Shown here: positions 53,101-61,504 of the stretch, piece after piece | Layout: each line of letters begins with the position of its first letter | Numbering within the stretch: position 1 is the stretch's first letter | Assembly: GCA_051883095.1 (NCBI GenBank) | Contig: JBJETB010000090.1 | Coordinates: 45,723-109,722 of the forward strand | Origin: SUG1106 sp051883095 | Lineage (GTDB): Bacteria; Bacillota; Clostridia; Peptostreptococcales; Anaerovoracaceae | Reading direction: 5' to 3' | DNA: 64,000 nt | The notes under the pieces: generated by a model | What the model saw: the letters and a program-made list of their open reading frames with translations, nothing else | The model's database searches: none | What the model was told of the DNA's origin: nothing | Program-made: the position numbers and the translations under genes

Positions 53101-54075
53101 ATGGAAATGGACAATATGAGCAAAGAATTCAATGAAGAATTAAGAGAATTGTACGGAGGTCAGCGCTATCACTCCATAAGTACCTGGCTGAAGAGGGAGT
53201 TCGGCAGCAAAACCATCAAACTTGCCATCGACGGCGGCTTTACCTGCCCTAACCGCGACGGCACCAAAGGCGTTGGAGGGTGCATTTTCTGTTCCGACAG
53301 CGGTTCCGGTGAGTTTGCCTCAGATATTGATGACCAGATTCGATTGCTTTCGGATAAATGGCCCGATGCCGGTTATCTGGCATACTTTCAGAACCACACC
53401 AATACCTATGCTCCTGTATCGGAGCTGCGCGCCAAATATTACGCTGCCCTGGCAAATCCTAAAATTAAGGGACTTGTTATCGGCACACGTCCGGATTGCC
53501 TTTCCGATGATGTTCTCGACTTGCTTTCTGAAATAAACAAGACCCACTTCATGTGGGTCGAGCTTGGGCTTCAGACTGTTCATGACGAAACAGCCCGCCT
53601 TATTAACAGATGTTATGCTCTGGATGTTTTTGACGACGCTATGGCAAGGCTCGCCTCCCGCGGCATCAGGACCGTGGTCCACCTGATTCTCGGTCTTCCC
53701 GGTGAAAGTCGCGAGATGATGCTGGATTCCGTCCGCTATGTAGCTTCAGCAGAAGGCCTTTTCGGTATGAAGCTTCACCTGCTAAACGTGGTAAAGGGCT
53801 CGCAGATGGAGACTGCATACGCTGACTATCAACCCTTCGGCTCCATCGAGGAATATGTTTCACTGGTGGTTGAGTGCCTGGAGCTCATCCCGCCTCACGT
53901 TACCATCCACCGGCTCACAGGGGATGCTCCGCGGCCTATACTCATAAACCCGCCATGGAGTTTCAATAAACGAACGATTTTAAACGGTATAAACGACAGA
54001 CTTAATCTGCTGGACACCTGGCAGGGAAAAAAGGCCGAGGAGCCCGCTTCACCCGCTACACCGGATGTCGTATGA
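53101..54075 (+). CDS. Radical SAM protein, TIGR01212/YhcC family
   Basis: A 324-residue radical SAM protein. The iron-sulfur Cys appear in FTCPNRDGTKGVGGCIFCSD (about 45-64; the spacing is the YhcC type rather than plain CxxxCxxC). It has the LGLQTVHDET motif and VVHLILGLPGESREMM. Substrate unknown; the family is widespread in anaerobes. A downstream ATG (53116) is an alternative start, since no strong ribosome site is visible. The last residues DVV and the stop TGA are supplied by the first arm of a palindrome array. Confidence 0.88.
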   Translation: MEMDNMSKEFNEELRELYGGQRYHSISTWLKREFGSKTIKLAIDGGFTCPNRDGTKGVGGCIFCSDSGSGEFASDIDDQIRLLSDKWPDAGYLAYFQNHTNTYAPVSELRAKYYAALANPKIKGLVIGTRPDCLSDDVLDLLSEINKTHFMWVELGLQTVHDETARLINRCYALDVFDDAMARLASRGIRTVVHLILGLPGESREMMLDSVRYVASAEGLFGMKLHLLNVVKGSQMETAYADYQPFGSIEEYVSLVVECLELIPPHVTIHRLTGDAPRPILINPPWSFNKRTILNGINDRLNLLDTWQGKKAEEPASPATPDVV

Positions 54076-54333
54076 AAATTGATTTTCAGACGATTCATAC
54101 GACATTTCCATATAATAAAGCGGTTGTTTATCCATTTTCTCTGCCTAATGTCGTATGAATTTGGCTATTCTCAGTTTTCATACGACATTTTTTGTATCAA
54201 TGTCAAATTATGTCGTATGAAAATGCTTTTGCTGGCTTTTCATACGACATTTTTGATTGTGTAGTGGTTGATTTGCTCCAAAATCAGAGTGGATGTCGTA
54301 TGAAATATATTATTTTGAATTTTCATACGACAT
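54065..54333. repeat. Four-palindrome array B (ATGTCGTATGAA type)
   Basis: Four 41-bp inverted repeats start at 54065, 54148, 54210 and 54293, a spacing of 83, 62 and 83 bp, identical to array A at 5393. Arms ATGTCGTATGAA/TTCATACGACAT are nearly perfect in all four; the 17-bp centres and the 42-, 21- and 42-bp spacers are variable. It lies between convergent genes and overlaps the coding ends of both: the stop of the radical SAM gene, and the codons for MSYEN near the end of the anti-sigma gene. Confidence 0.92.
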
Positions 54334-55734
54334 TACAGTGATTTCCACTAGTTGACCTGCCTTCCAGCAGTGTGTAAAGCAAGTATAAACAGTTACGGTA
54401 TCAAAAGCGTAGTCTTTCAGAACAAGGGTGCTGGTAAACTCTGCATCGTCTCCTGTGCCCGCATAGGTCTCCATATAGCCTTCCCTTCCTTCTCCGTCAA
54501 CGTACTCTCTCTCAAAAACTTCATATATTTCAGAAGTGCTTCCCCCGTCGATTCCTTTAACTGTCTTGAAGCTGATTTCCACAGTCGGTTTTCCATCGTC
54601 ACGCCCCTGTTTCGTAACTCCATCCAAGCGTACTCCGTCAGGCAGTTTTCCGGATATGATACCTGCATCAGGTTCTGTCACCTTTATCTTAATGCCTTCC
54701 ATATCTTTTTCTGCAAGCCTTGCGCCTGTAATGACGATTTTAAGGTTCTCTGTGTCGAAAAACCACGGGCTTTCCTTTCTGAAAGCTGTCACCTCAGGTG
54801 TGTCTTTGCTTCCCAGTGCACTTATGCCGTTTACTGTTTCCAGCCTGTTGTCATCTCCTGCACCAGATGCTTCCACATAGAAGCTCAGACTTTTAAGCCA
54901 CATTGTGTTTGCATCATCGCTTTCCACATTGAGCTGCAGGTGGGTAGGGTAAATGTCAACCGTGGTCAGAGTGAAATTCTGTCCGAGAATCTCCAGTTCT
55001 TCATTCAGTTCTGTAGTCCTGCCCTGAGCCGTATAGTAAGGATCGATTTCCAGTGTGAAGGTGAACACTGCCAGATTTTCCTCGGCATAATTCCAGGTTT
55101 GTGTGTTTCTTTTCTTTGCTTTAAGCACAAGTGGGATCGTTTCCGGAACATCGCTGTCTGTGAAATCTATGGTGACTGACCTTAGTCTGCCTTCTTCTTC
55201 GTCAGAACCGCTCCAGCTGATGCCGTGAGGAGGCATATCCTTTCCTATTTCAATGAGAGCCGCCAGCTGGGTATTCTCATTTCTTTCGATGTCATTTCCG
55301 GCCTCGCCTTCCGTTTCGTATTCCAGCCTGTAAAATATATTCACCTGCTTCTGATCAACGATGACATAATCAATGTCCGCCTTTATTCCGTTTTTAGTCT
55401 GAGAAAGCCCTATGGGCTGCACATAATTATTTTCCACGGCTCTGGAAAGAGACCCGGAGAAATCCACCGCCGCTGCCAGATCCTTTAAAACAGGTATCTT
55501 TGAGCAGGCCTGTGCCACCGGAGTTATAAAATTTACACTGAGTACGAAGCAGGCAAAAACAGCAGCTATGCTACCGGCCGGCTTTACGAATCTCATCACT
55601 CTGCGATGTTTTCTTTCCCTTGCTGAAGCTCTGTCAAACACGCTTTCCAGCTCCGGCGGAACCGCCGCTTCGAGATCATTCATCATTTTCTCATATTCGC
55701 TCATTCTCATGGCGTTTCTATCTCTGTAATCCAT
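54310..55734 (-). CDS. Anti-sigma factor with DUF4179 domain
   Basis: A 474-residue predicted membrane regulator. A cytoplasmic N-terminal segment of about 45 residues should bind the sigma factor. One hydrophobic helix follows (GSIAAVFACFVLSVNFITPV, about 52-71), then a DUF4179-like region (ACSKIPVLKDLAAAVDFSGS...) and a long extracellular beta-rich part. It overlaps its sigma gene by 17 bp. Its last codons lie within array B. The signal it senses is unknown. Confidence 0.85.
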   Translation of the reverse strand: MDYRDRNAMRMSEYEKMMNDLEAAVPPELESVFDRASARERKHRRVMRFVKPAGSIAAVFACFVLSVNFITPVAQACSKIPVLKDLAAAVDFSGSLSRAVENNYVQPIGLSQTKNGIKADIDYVIVDQKQVNIFYRLEYETEGEAGNDIERNENTQLAALIEIGKDMPPHGISWSGSDEEEGRLRSVTIDFTDSDVPETIPLVLKAKKRNTQTWNYAEENLAVFTFTLEIDPYYTAQGRTTELNEELEILGQNFTLTTVDIYPTHLQLNVESDDANTMWLKSLSFYVEASGAGDDNRLETVNGISALGSKDTPEVTAFRKESPWFFDTENLKIVITGARLAEKDMEGIKIKVTEPDAGIISGKLPDGVRLDGVTKQGRDDGKPTVEISFKTVKGIDGGSTSEIYEVFEREYVDGEGREGYMETYAGTGDDAEFTSTLVLKDYAFDTVTVYTCFTHCWKAGQLVEITVMSYENSK

Positions 55735-56215
55735 GTTTTACCTCCTTTTCACAGCCTTCCTCGTCCAGGGCAAGCCTTAACAGTCCGAGGGCTTTTCTCT
55801 GCCTTGTGGCCGCCGTTCCTTGAGGTACTCCAAGGATACGGGCCGTTTCTGCCATGGTAAAACCTCCGAAGAAGCGCAGTACCACAATATCCTTCAGTTC
55901 CTCAGGCAGCATGCCGATTGCATCCTTCAGGGGCAGTCGATCAAAAACCTCCTGAGAAATCTCCGGCATGGTTTCCATCGGTTCTTCACGTTTATGACGG
56001 CGCATCATCTTGTAACATTCGTTTATGAGAATTCTGGTCATCCAGGTATCGAAATACTCCGGCTGCCTCAGTTTTTTCAAAGCGCAAAGCCCCTTGTACA
56101 CTGTCTCGTCCACTGCTTCAAGGGCATCATGCTCATTCCCCAGGTAAATCATAGCCGTCCTGAAAAGCTTTATTCTTATTTCTTCGGTCCGTGCTGCAAA
56201 CTCTTCTCTCGTCAC
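55718..56215 (-). CDS. ECF-type RNA polymerase sigma factor
   Basis: A 165-residue sigma-70-family protein with region 2 (RTAMIYLGNEHDALEAVDETVYKG and FDTWMTRILINECY) and region 4 (LKDIVVLRFFGGFTMAETAR-type helix-turn-helix with GVPQGTAATRQRKAL). The GTG start has a GGAGGGGG site. It is paired with the DUF4179 anti-sigma factor. Targets may include the neighbouring cell-surface genes, but I could not identify a shared promoter. Confidence 0.93.
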   Translation of the reverse strand: MTREEFAARTEEIRIKLFRTAMIYLGNEHDALEAVDETVYKGLCALKKLRQPEYFDTWMTRILINECYKMMRRHKREEPMETMPEISQEVFDRLPLKDAIGMLPEELKDIVVLRFFGGFTMAETARILGVPQGTAATRQRKALGLLRLALDEEGCEKEVKHGLQR

Positions 56216-56284
56216 GGCGCCCCCTCCTTTCGTGCCCCTTTGTATATTAGATGAATAACCTGCTGGTTTTTATTTTTGGATTTT

Positions 56285-56313
56285 AAAAAAACGCCCTGCC
56301 CGAGCGTTTTTTT
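56285..56313. terminator. Terminator after the mgtC gene
   Basis: A-run plus CGCCCTGCCCGAGCG stem plus T-run: AAAAAACGC pairs with GCGTTTTTT, so it works in both directions. It separates the MgtC/cohesin/dockerin group from the ECF sigma gene. Confidence 0.8.
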
Positions 56314-56326
56314 CATATTAATGCTG

Positions 56327-57025
56327 CTATGCGATTTCCTCGGCATAGTGAACACCATCAAGCTCCATCACGTCATTTATAATGAGTGAATGTTTGATGC
56401 GTCTTCCCATGTCGATTTCTATCCTGAGGATTATGTCGCCTTCAACTATAGGCGCTTCGTTTCTCCGCTCCATAGACTCAATCTTATATCCGCACTTGTC
56501 CTTTATCAGGTCCAGCAGTTCAGTTACAGCACTTCTTTCCAGCTCAACATAAAACTCCATGGTGCGTGTATGATTTTCCACGTAGCGTGTCATGTAATGC
56601 ATGTAATAATTAGTTATGATTACGAGAACAAAGCATATGAGCGCAGGCCCCGGCAGTCCGGCACCGATGGCTATTCCCATAGCTGCAGTGACCCAGAGAC
56701 CGGCCGCGGTGGTAAGACCTTTTATCTGCCGTCTGTCCGTGACTATGATAGTACCTGCACCCAGGAAACCTATACCGCATAAGAGCTGTGACGGAATCCT
56801 GCTTATATCTGCCGCGCCTTCCGACATGGACGCAAAATAGAGCCCCGTTATGGTAGCCAGGGCGGAACCCAGGCATACCAGTGCAAAGGTTCTGATACCC
56901 GCCGCATATCTTTTATTGGCTCGTTCAACGCCCACAAAGCTTCCCAGGAGTGTAGCCATGATAAGGCGCACTCCTACTGACCATATTGTAAGTTCACCGA
57001 AAAAATCCGATATACCGTTCATCAA
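56327..57025 (-). CDS. MgtC/SapB-family membrane protein
   Basis: A 232-residue protein. The N-terminal half has four or five membrane helices with the MgtC signature (MATLLGSFVGVERANKRYAAG, LVCLGSALATI, GIGFLGAGTIIV). The C-terminal half is an ACT-like soluble domain. MgtC proteins affect ATP synthase and magnesium or acid stress adaptation; the role in this host is unknown. Its start overlaps the stop of the cohesin gene by 4 bp (ATGA). Confidence 0.93.
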   Translation of the reverse strand: MMNGISDFFGELTIWSVGVRLIMATLLGSFVGVERANKRYAAGIRTFALVCLGSALATITGLYFASMSEGAADISRIPSQLLCGIGFLGAGTIIVTDRRQIKGLTTAAGLWVTAAMGIAIGAGLPGPALICFVLVIITNYYMHYMTRYVENHTRTMEFYVELERSAVTELLDLIKDKCGYKIESMERRNEAPIVEGDIILRIEIDMGRRIKHSLIINDVMELDGVHYAEEIA

Positions 57026-58341
57026 CGCTTCCTGCCCTTCATGATACCTATCTGCAGAACTATAACTGCTATGAGAAGGAGTGCCAGTGTTCCCCCGAAG
57101 ATCAGATACATCATCTTATCTGCATCAAGACCTGCAGAGTTCTGCTTTTCTCCTCCTTCGGATAAATCTGTCCCTCCTGCCATAGATGCCGCGTTATCCG
57201 ACATGCTCTTTCCGTATGCAAAAATCTCATCTACAGTCATACTATGTTTCGCTGTGAATTTATTGTTTTTTTCACTGTAAAAATACCATGCCGCCTCTTT
57301 TGCCGTCTCCTGACCTGCCTCTTCGCCGGATGCTTCAGCAGGCTTCAGAAGTGCCAGCACCATATTTCCCTCTGCACTCCTGATTACAGGTATCTGCTTA
57401 TCATTGTAAGCCGCTGCATCTTCATGGAAGGTCTCCGGGATTTCCACCTTTTCAAAATCCTCGCAGACGATATATGCAGTGCCTCCGATTTCTGTTTCAA
57501 TAGGCTGATTCTCAGAAGGCTGAGCATCAGAGCTGCCGCTGTTCTGTCCTGTCTCTCCTGACTGACCTCCGCCGGAAGAACTTCCTTCTGCAGCCTCTCT
57601 TGTGATTGTTATAGTGTATGTTTTTGTCTTGCCGCTTTCTGCGGTTACAGTGACCTTTCTCACATTTTCACCCACCTTAAGATCAGGCGAACCTGTTACA
57701 CTCACCGATGATTTTGAGTCCGCCTTGTCCGCTGAAATGGTGCATGTGGTCACGCTGTTATGTACTTTCACCTTATATGACGTCACGCTAGGCGAAAAGG
57801 ATGGCGAAAGAGTTCCTGATGACACTCTCATGGCCGAAAGGTCTGCATTGGTGGATGCCTTATCGGCGGTGCTCTTTACCGTTACGGTAGTAGATGCCGA
57901 GCTTGCCGAAAGCTCCTCCAGATCAATATTGTAAACGTCTGTAGTTGACACGCTTACAGAGGTGCTTCCTGCCTTCTTTGCCTTAAATTTAAGCTTGCAG
58001 GAAAGCGACTCCACGCCCGACCCGTTGGCCATGGTCAGGATTACAGTGCCGCCGCCTCCGTTGGCCTCGGCCCCTGAGCATGAACTGTATTCCAGAATGG
58101 ATGAATCGTAGGTTACCCTGGCAGTCGCCGAGCCGAAGGTGGCTCCCGAATATTTAAGAGTTATGGTAAGGCTGTCGCCTTTTTCCACTGTACCGCCGCC
58201 GCTGAGGGATACCTTGGCAGATGCAGCAAAAGCCTTTTCCACATCTGCACTAAAACCTGCAGCAATAAGAAGTACTGTAAGCACCGCCACCATGACAGTT
58301 GTAAATACCCTTGAAAAATCTCTGTTATATCTCTTTTCCAT
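57022..58341 (-). CDS. Membrane-anchored cohesin-domain protein
   Basis: A 439-residue surface protein. It has a signal peptide (TTVMVAVLTVLLIAAGFSADVEKAFA), a cohesin-like beta sandwich at about 38-155 (GGGTVEKGDSLTITLKYSGA, ATARVTYDSSILEY) and a cadherin-like beta-sandwich domain at about 165-250 (NADLSAMRVSSGTLSPSFSP). A Ser/Gly/Gln linker, a mixed domain and a C-terminal membrane helix (LIFGGTLALLLIAVIVLQIG) with the basic tail KGRKR follow. It probably displays a cohesin outside the cell. The next gene upstream encodes a dockerin protein, so they are likely partners. Confidence 0.8.
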   Translation of the reverse strand: MEKRYNRDFSRVFTTVMVAVLTVLLIAAGFSADVEKAFAASAKVSLSGGGTVEKGDSLTITLKYSGATFGSATARVTYDSSILEYSSCSGAEANGGGGTVILTMANGSGVESLSCKLKFKAKKAGSTSVSVSTTDVYNIDLEELSASSASTTVTVKSTADKASTNADLSAMRVSSGTLSPSFSPSVTSYKVKVHNSVTTCTISADKADSKSSVSVTGSPDLKVGENVRKVTVTAESGKTKTYTITITREAAEGSSSGGGQSGETGQNSGSSDAQPSENQPIETEIGGTAYIVCEDFEKVEIPETFHEDAAAYNDKQIPVIRSAEGNMVLALLKPAEASGEEAGQETAKEAAWYFYSEKNNKFTAKHSMTVDEIFAYGKSMSDNAASMAGGTDLSEGGEKQNSAGLDADKMMYLIFGGTLALLLIAVIVLQIGIMKGRKR

Positions 58342-58352
58342 TGTCTATCCCC

Positions 58353-60344
58353 CTATGCCTGATCGTTTATGGTATAGCTTCCCACAATGTGTTTCTGCAC
58401 ATAAAGCACGTCCAGAGAGTTCACTCTGCCGTCCCTGTTTATATCAGCAGCGTCGAGATATGCCTTCTTCAGCTCACGGCTTTCAACTATATGCTTCTGT
58501 ATGGCCAGAGCATCTGCTGAATTGATTTTGCCGTCACCGTTGGTATCGCCCCTCACAACGATGCTGTACTCGCTGAGTTTCTCGCCCTTGCTGTTATACA
58601 GAACTGCCTTCATTCCCGTGGACATGGTGCCTGAAGTAATGACAGCTCCCGATGAGTTGACCACATCAAGTCTGCCGTCTGTCACCGTAATGTTCTTTAT
58701 AAATGTGCTGTAGGATACCTTTTCTCCTATTCCTCTCACACAGTCATCGAAGGTGTACTTTGACGAAGAAAGCTTGGTTTCACCCTGCTGGCTCTGACCG
58801 TTTTCCGCCTTGGAAACTGTGATGGTATATGTTCTTTCATCTCCGCTTCCTGAAGTCACCTTAATCTTTATGACCGTAGTATCGCCTGTAAGTGTCACTT
58901 TTCCCGCACCTGTCATAGATGCACTTGAAGAGCTTGTCCTGGCTGCTACGTTCACATAGCTTGTGCTTTTATCTACTACCAGCTCGTAGTCTGACACATA
59001 TCTGCTGAACTCAGGGGTCAGGCTGAAACCGTCAACAGACAGGCTTGAAAGGTAATTGTTGTTGTTTCCGTCTCCCGGCATCTCGCATGCCTCTGCCGGC
59101 ATATTCTTATATACAGGTATTATCAGCGTTATGGGGTCGCTTAGAGAATCGGTATAACCGTTTCTTAAAGACGCCGCTTCGCTCTCTGCACCCTGAATGT
59201 TGGTCATGTACTGACCTGTGCCCACACTTGACAGTCCGTTCATTACGTTGAATTTCTTGAAGTACAGTGTATTCTTATTCTGCTGCACATACTGAGCTCC
59301 GTAGAACTGAGCTCCTCCAACTATGGACTTGTATCTGCTGTTCCACGGTCTTCCGTAGGAGCCGCTCTGTGACGCATACCATACGCCTCTGGTCACCGCA
59401 CTCATGGAGCCGGACTTATATGCCCCTATATTGAAGAAATTGTAATATCCTTCGTATCCGCTTACAGTTCCTGAAATGCATCCTCCTGTGCCGGCTGAAC
59501 CCTGCTCCACCAGAATCATGGATGCAAGCACATATGGGTTCACTCCTGATATCTGCCCGGCTTCCATAAGCACATCCGCATAGGTATCATACCCGTCCTC
59601 AGGAAAGCTTCCGGACATGAAGCTGTTTTTGATGACCTTCTGCAGTCCTTCCTTTGTCTGGGTGGTTCCGTCGTAGGAATGGGTCAGGAACTGAAAAGCA
59701 CCTATAGGATTGATAAAATTCCTCGGGTCCAGATAATATGCAACTATTTCTCTTGATGCGCACACCCAGCCGCCGCTGTCATATTCTATGTATTTACCTG
59801 TGCTGAAGTCGTATGCCCCCTCCTCCATGGATTTCCACGAAGAAGGAGAACTGGACGCCACCAGCGATGTGCCGATTCTGCTTTCTGCCTTCAGCACGCT
59901 TTCCCAGTCAAGGCCTGTATCAGCTGCTTTAAAAATCCACTGAGGATACTGTGCATGAAGCTGCCTGAGATAAGGCTTGTAGGACTCAGGAAATCCCTGT
60001 GACGTGAGATATTCCTCGAAATCACTGTCGTACTGATACTCCGCATCGTTGTTTACTTCAATGAACTTCGCAGAAACATATCCTTCCGTACCGGCAGGTG
60101 AAATGACATGATACCACTTGTCCCCGTTGGTATCATAGGTCTCGTCCAGTATAGTCACCACCTTGTTTATGGAAAGCAGCCCAAGAGAAGTGTAATTGCT
60201 TCCCGGACCGCTTCTAAGATTAAGCGCCGTAGTAGCCACTGTACCTGTCCTGGTCTCTCCTGCTGCAAATCCCGTCATGGCAATGAAAATTAAAATCGCC
60301 ACTGTCAGGCAAAGCATAAGTTTAATATGTATTCTAGTCTGCAA
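58353..60344 (-). CDS. Secreted N-acetylglucosaminidase with SH3, cadherin-like and dockerin domains
   Basis: A 663-residue exported protein. It has a signal peptide (about 1-28), bacterial SH3 domain (TTALNLRSGPGSNYTSLG), a glucosaminidase-type domain (about 115-410, LRQLHAQYPQWIFKAADTGL onward), and a cadherin-like domain (LSSLSVDGFSLTPEFSRYVS). Near the C-terminus is a type I dockerin with two Ca-binding loops (GDTNGDGKINSADALAIQKH and ADINRDGRVNSLDVLYVQKH). It probably hydrolyses peptidoglycan glycan strands. The cohesin in the next gene could hold it at the surface. Confidence 0.85.
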   Translation of the reverse strand: MQTRIHIKLMLCLTVAILIFIAMTGFAAGETRTGTVATTALNLRSGPGSNYTSLGLLSINKVVTILDETYDTNGDKWYHVISPAGTEGYVSAKFIEVNNDAEYQYDSDFEEYLTSQGFPESYKPYLRQLHAQYPQWIFKAADTGLDWESVLKAESRIGTSLVASSSPSSWKSMEEGAYDFSTGKYIEYDSGGWVCASREIVAYYLDPRNFINPIGAFQFLTHSYDGTTQTKEGLQKVIKNSFMSGSFPEDGYDTYADVLMEAGQISGVNPYVLASMILVEQGSAGTGGCISGTVSGYEGYYNFFNIGAYKSGSMSAVTRGVWYASQSGSYGRPWNSRYKSIVGGAQFYGAQYVQQNKNTLYFKKFNVMNGLSSVGTGQYMTNIQGAESEAASLRNGYTDSLSDPITLIIPVYKNMPAEACEMPGDGNNNNYLSSLSVDGFSLTPEFSRYVSDYELVVDKSTSYVNVAARTSSSSASMTGAGKVTLTGDTTVIKIKVTSGSGDERTYTITVSKAENGQSQQGETKLSSSKYTFDDCVRGIGEKVSYSTFIKNITVTDGRLDVVNSSGAVITSGTMSTGMKAVLYNSKGEKLSEYSIVVRGDTNGDGKINSADALAIQKHIVESRELKKAYLDAADINRDGRVNSLDVLYVQKHIVGSYTINDQA

Positions 60345-60359
60345 TGTACCTGTCCCCCT

Positions 60360-60944
60360 TTATTTGTCAGGCCCCAGCCTTCCGTCGTTGTAATGCTTGC
60401 GGCACAGAGAAACATACATATCGTTTCCTCCTACCACAATCTGCTGCCCCTGTTTGACAAACTGGCCATCCACAATTCTGGCCACCATGGTAGCCTTGCG
60501 TCCGCACCAGCATATGGTCTTGATTTCCTCAATCTTGTCAGCATAAATGAGCATATAGTATGAGCCTTCGAAGAGCTCGTTTCTGAAGTCGTTTTTAAGT
60601 CCGTAAGCCAGCACAGGCACACCGCAGCTGTCTACTATCTCCACAAGTTCCTGCACGTGGTGCTTCTTGAGGAACTGGCACTCATCGATGAGCACACAGT
60701 CGATAGTGTTCTTTTCGTTTTCTCTCATAAAAAGTTCCAGAATGTTGGTGTCATCGTTGACGATCATAGCCTCCCTCTGAATGCCTATTCTGGAAGTTAT
60801 AACACCCATGCCGTATCTATCGTCGATGGCAGGAATAAGGGTCATTACATGTTTGCCTCTTTCCTCATAGTTGTAGGCCACCTTGATGAGCTCGATGGAC
60901 TTTCCTGCATTCATGGTGCTGTATCTATAATATAACTGTGCCAT
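60360..60944 (-). CDS. tdk: Thymidine kinase
   Basis: Type II thymidine kinase for deoxynucleoside salvage. The 194 residues start YYRYSTMNAGKSIELIK with the P-loop. They have VLIDECQFLKKHHVQEL, the lasso and FRNELFEGSYYML, and zinc Cys in TICWCGRKA and SLCRKHY. The start at 60944 is preferred to the frame opening at 60962 because TTTGGAGG lies just before it. Confidence 0.96.
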   Translation of the reverse strand: MAQLYYRYSTMNAGKSIELIKVAYNYEERGKHVMTLIPAIDDRYGMGVITSRIGIQREAMIVNDDTNILELFMRENEKNTIDCVLIDECQFLKKHHVQELVEIVDSCGVPVLAYGLKNDFRNELFEGSYYMLIYADKIEEIKTICWCGRKATMVARIVDGQFVKQGQQIVVGGNDMYVSLCRKHYNDGRLGPDK

Positions 60945-61064
60945 ATTTTTTCCTCCAAACAAAACCTGAAATTAAATCAATATATATTATAATTGTAATT
61001 GAAATCAACGCGAAAATCAAATATAATATTCTGTGTTCGCAAAATCTGTCAGAAAGGATACGTT

Positions 61065-61400
61065 ATGGAAGCTATTATAATTTTGATACTTAAATGCCTG
61101 CTGCTGGGCGTTATCTGGGCAGCCCTGCTGATTCCGGTAATCTTTAACAGAGGCGGCTGGCTTAAATATTTAGTTACTGTTATAATTATCGCTGTGCTCT
61201 GCTTCCTTCTCAGGGGTTATGCAGGCATCATAAACAAGATGACTGTCATCGCACTTATAACCCTTGTAATCGCATGGATCATATCCATGGCTGTCTTTGA
61301 TAAGGAAAGCAAGGTCAAGTCTAAGGTCATCGCCTTCAGCTGCGTTATGTCAGCCCTGTCCTACCTGATTTCACTGTGGGTAGGATTCGACATTTTGTAG
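61065..61400 (+). CDS. Small membrane protein of unknown function
   Basis: A 111-residue protein with four predicted membrane helices (MEAIIILILKCLLLGVIW, YLVTVIIIAVLCFLL, MTVIALITLVIAWIISMAVF, VIAFSCVMSALSYLI) joined by short basic loops. The start at 61065 has AGAAAGGA upstream. I do not recognise a family. It is alone between tdk (divergent) and a terminator. Confidence 0.7.
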   Translation: MEAIIILILKCLLLGVIWAALLIPVIFNRGGWLKYLVTVIIIAVLCFLLRGYAGIINKMTVIALITLVIAWIISMAVFDKESKVKSKVIAFSCVMSALSYLISLWVGFDIL

Positions 61401-61423
61401 GTACATATCCATTTATAATGCTA

Positions 61424-61466
61424 AAAAGGAAGCTTACACTCATGGTTTGAGGTGCTTCCTTCTTTT
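61424..61466. terminator. Bidirectional terminator
   Basis: AAGGAAGC (61426-61433) pairs with GCTTCCTT (61454-61461), flanked by A-run and T-run. It serves the small membrane protein gene and possibly the convergent nuclease gene. Confidence 0.75.
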
Positions 61467-61504
61467 ATTTGCTGTCTATTTTTGATAGTCTTTATGTTTT
61501 CGCC

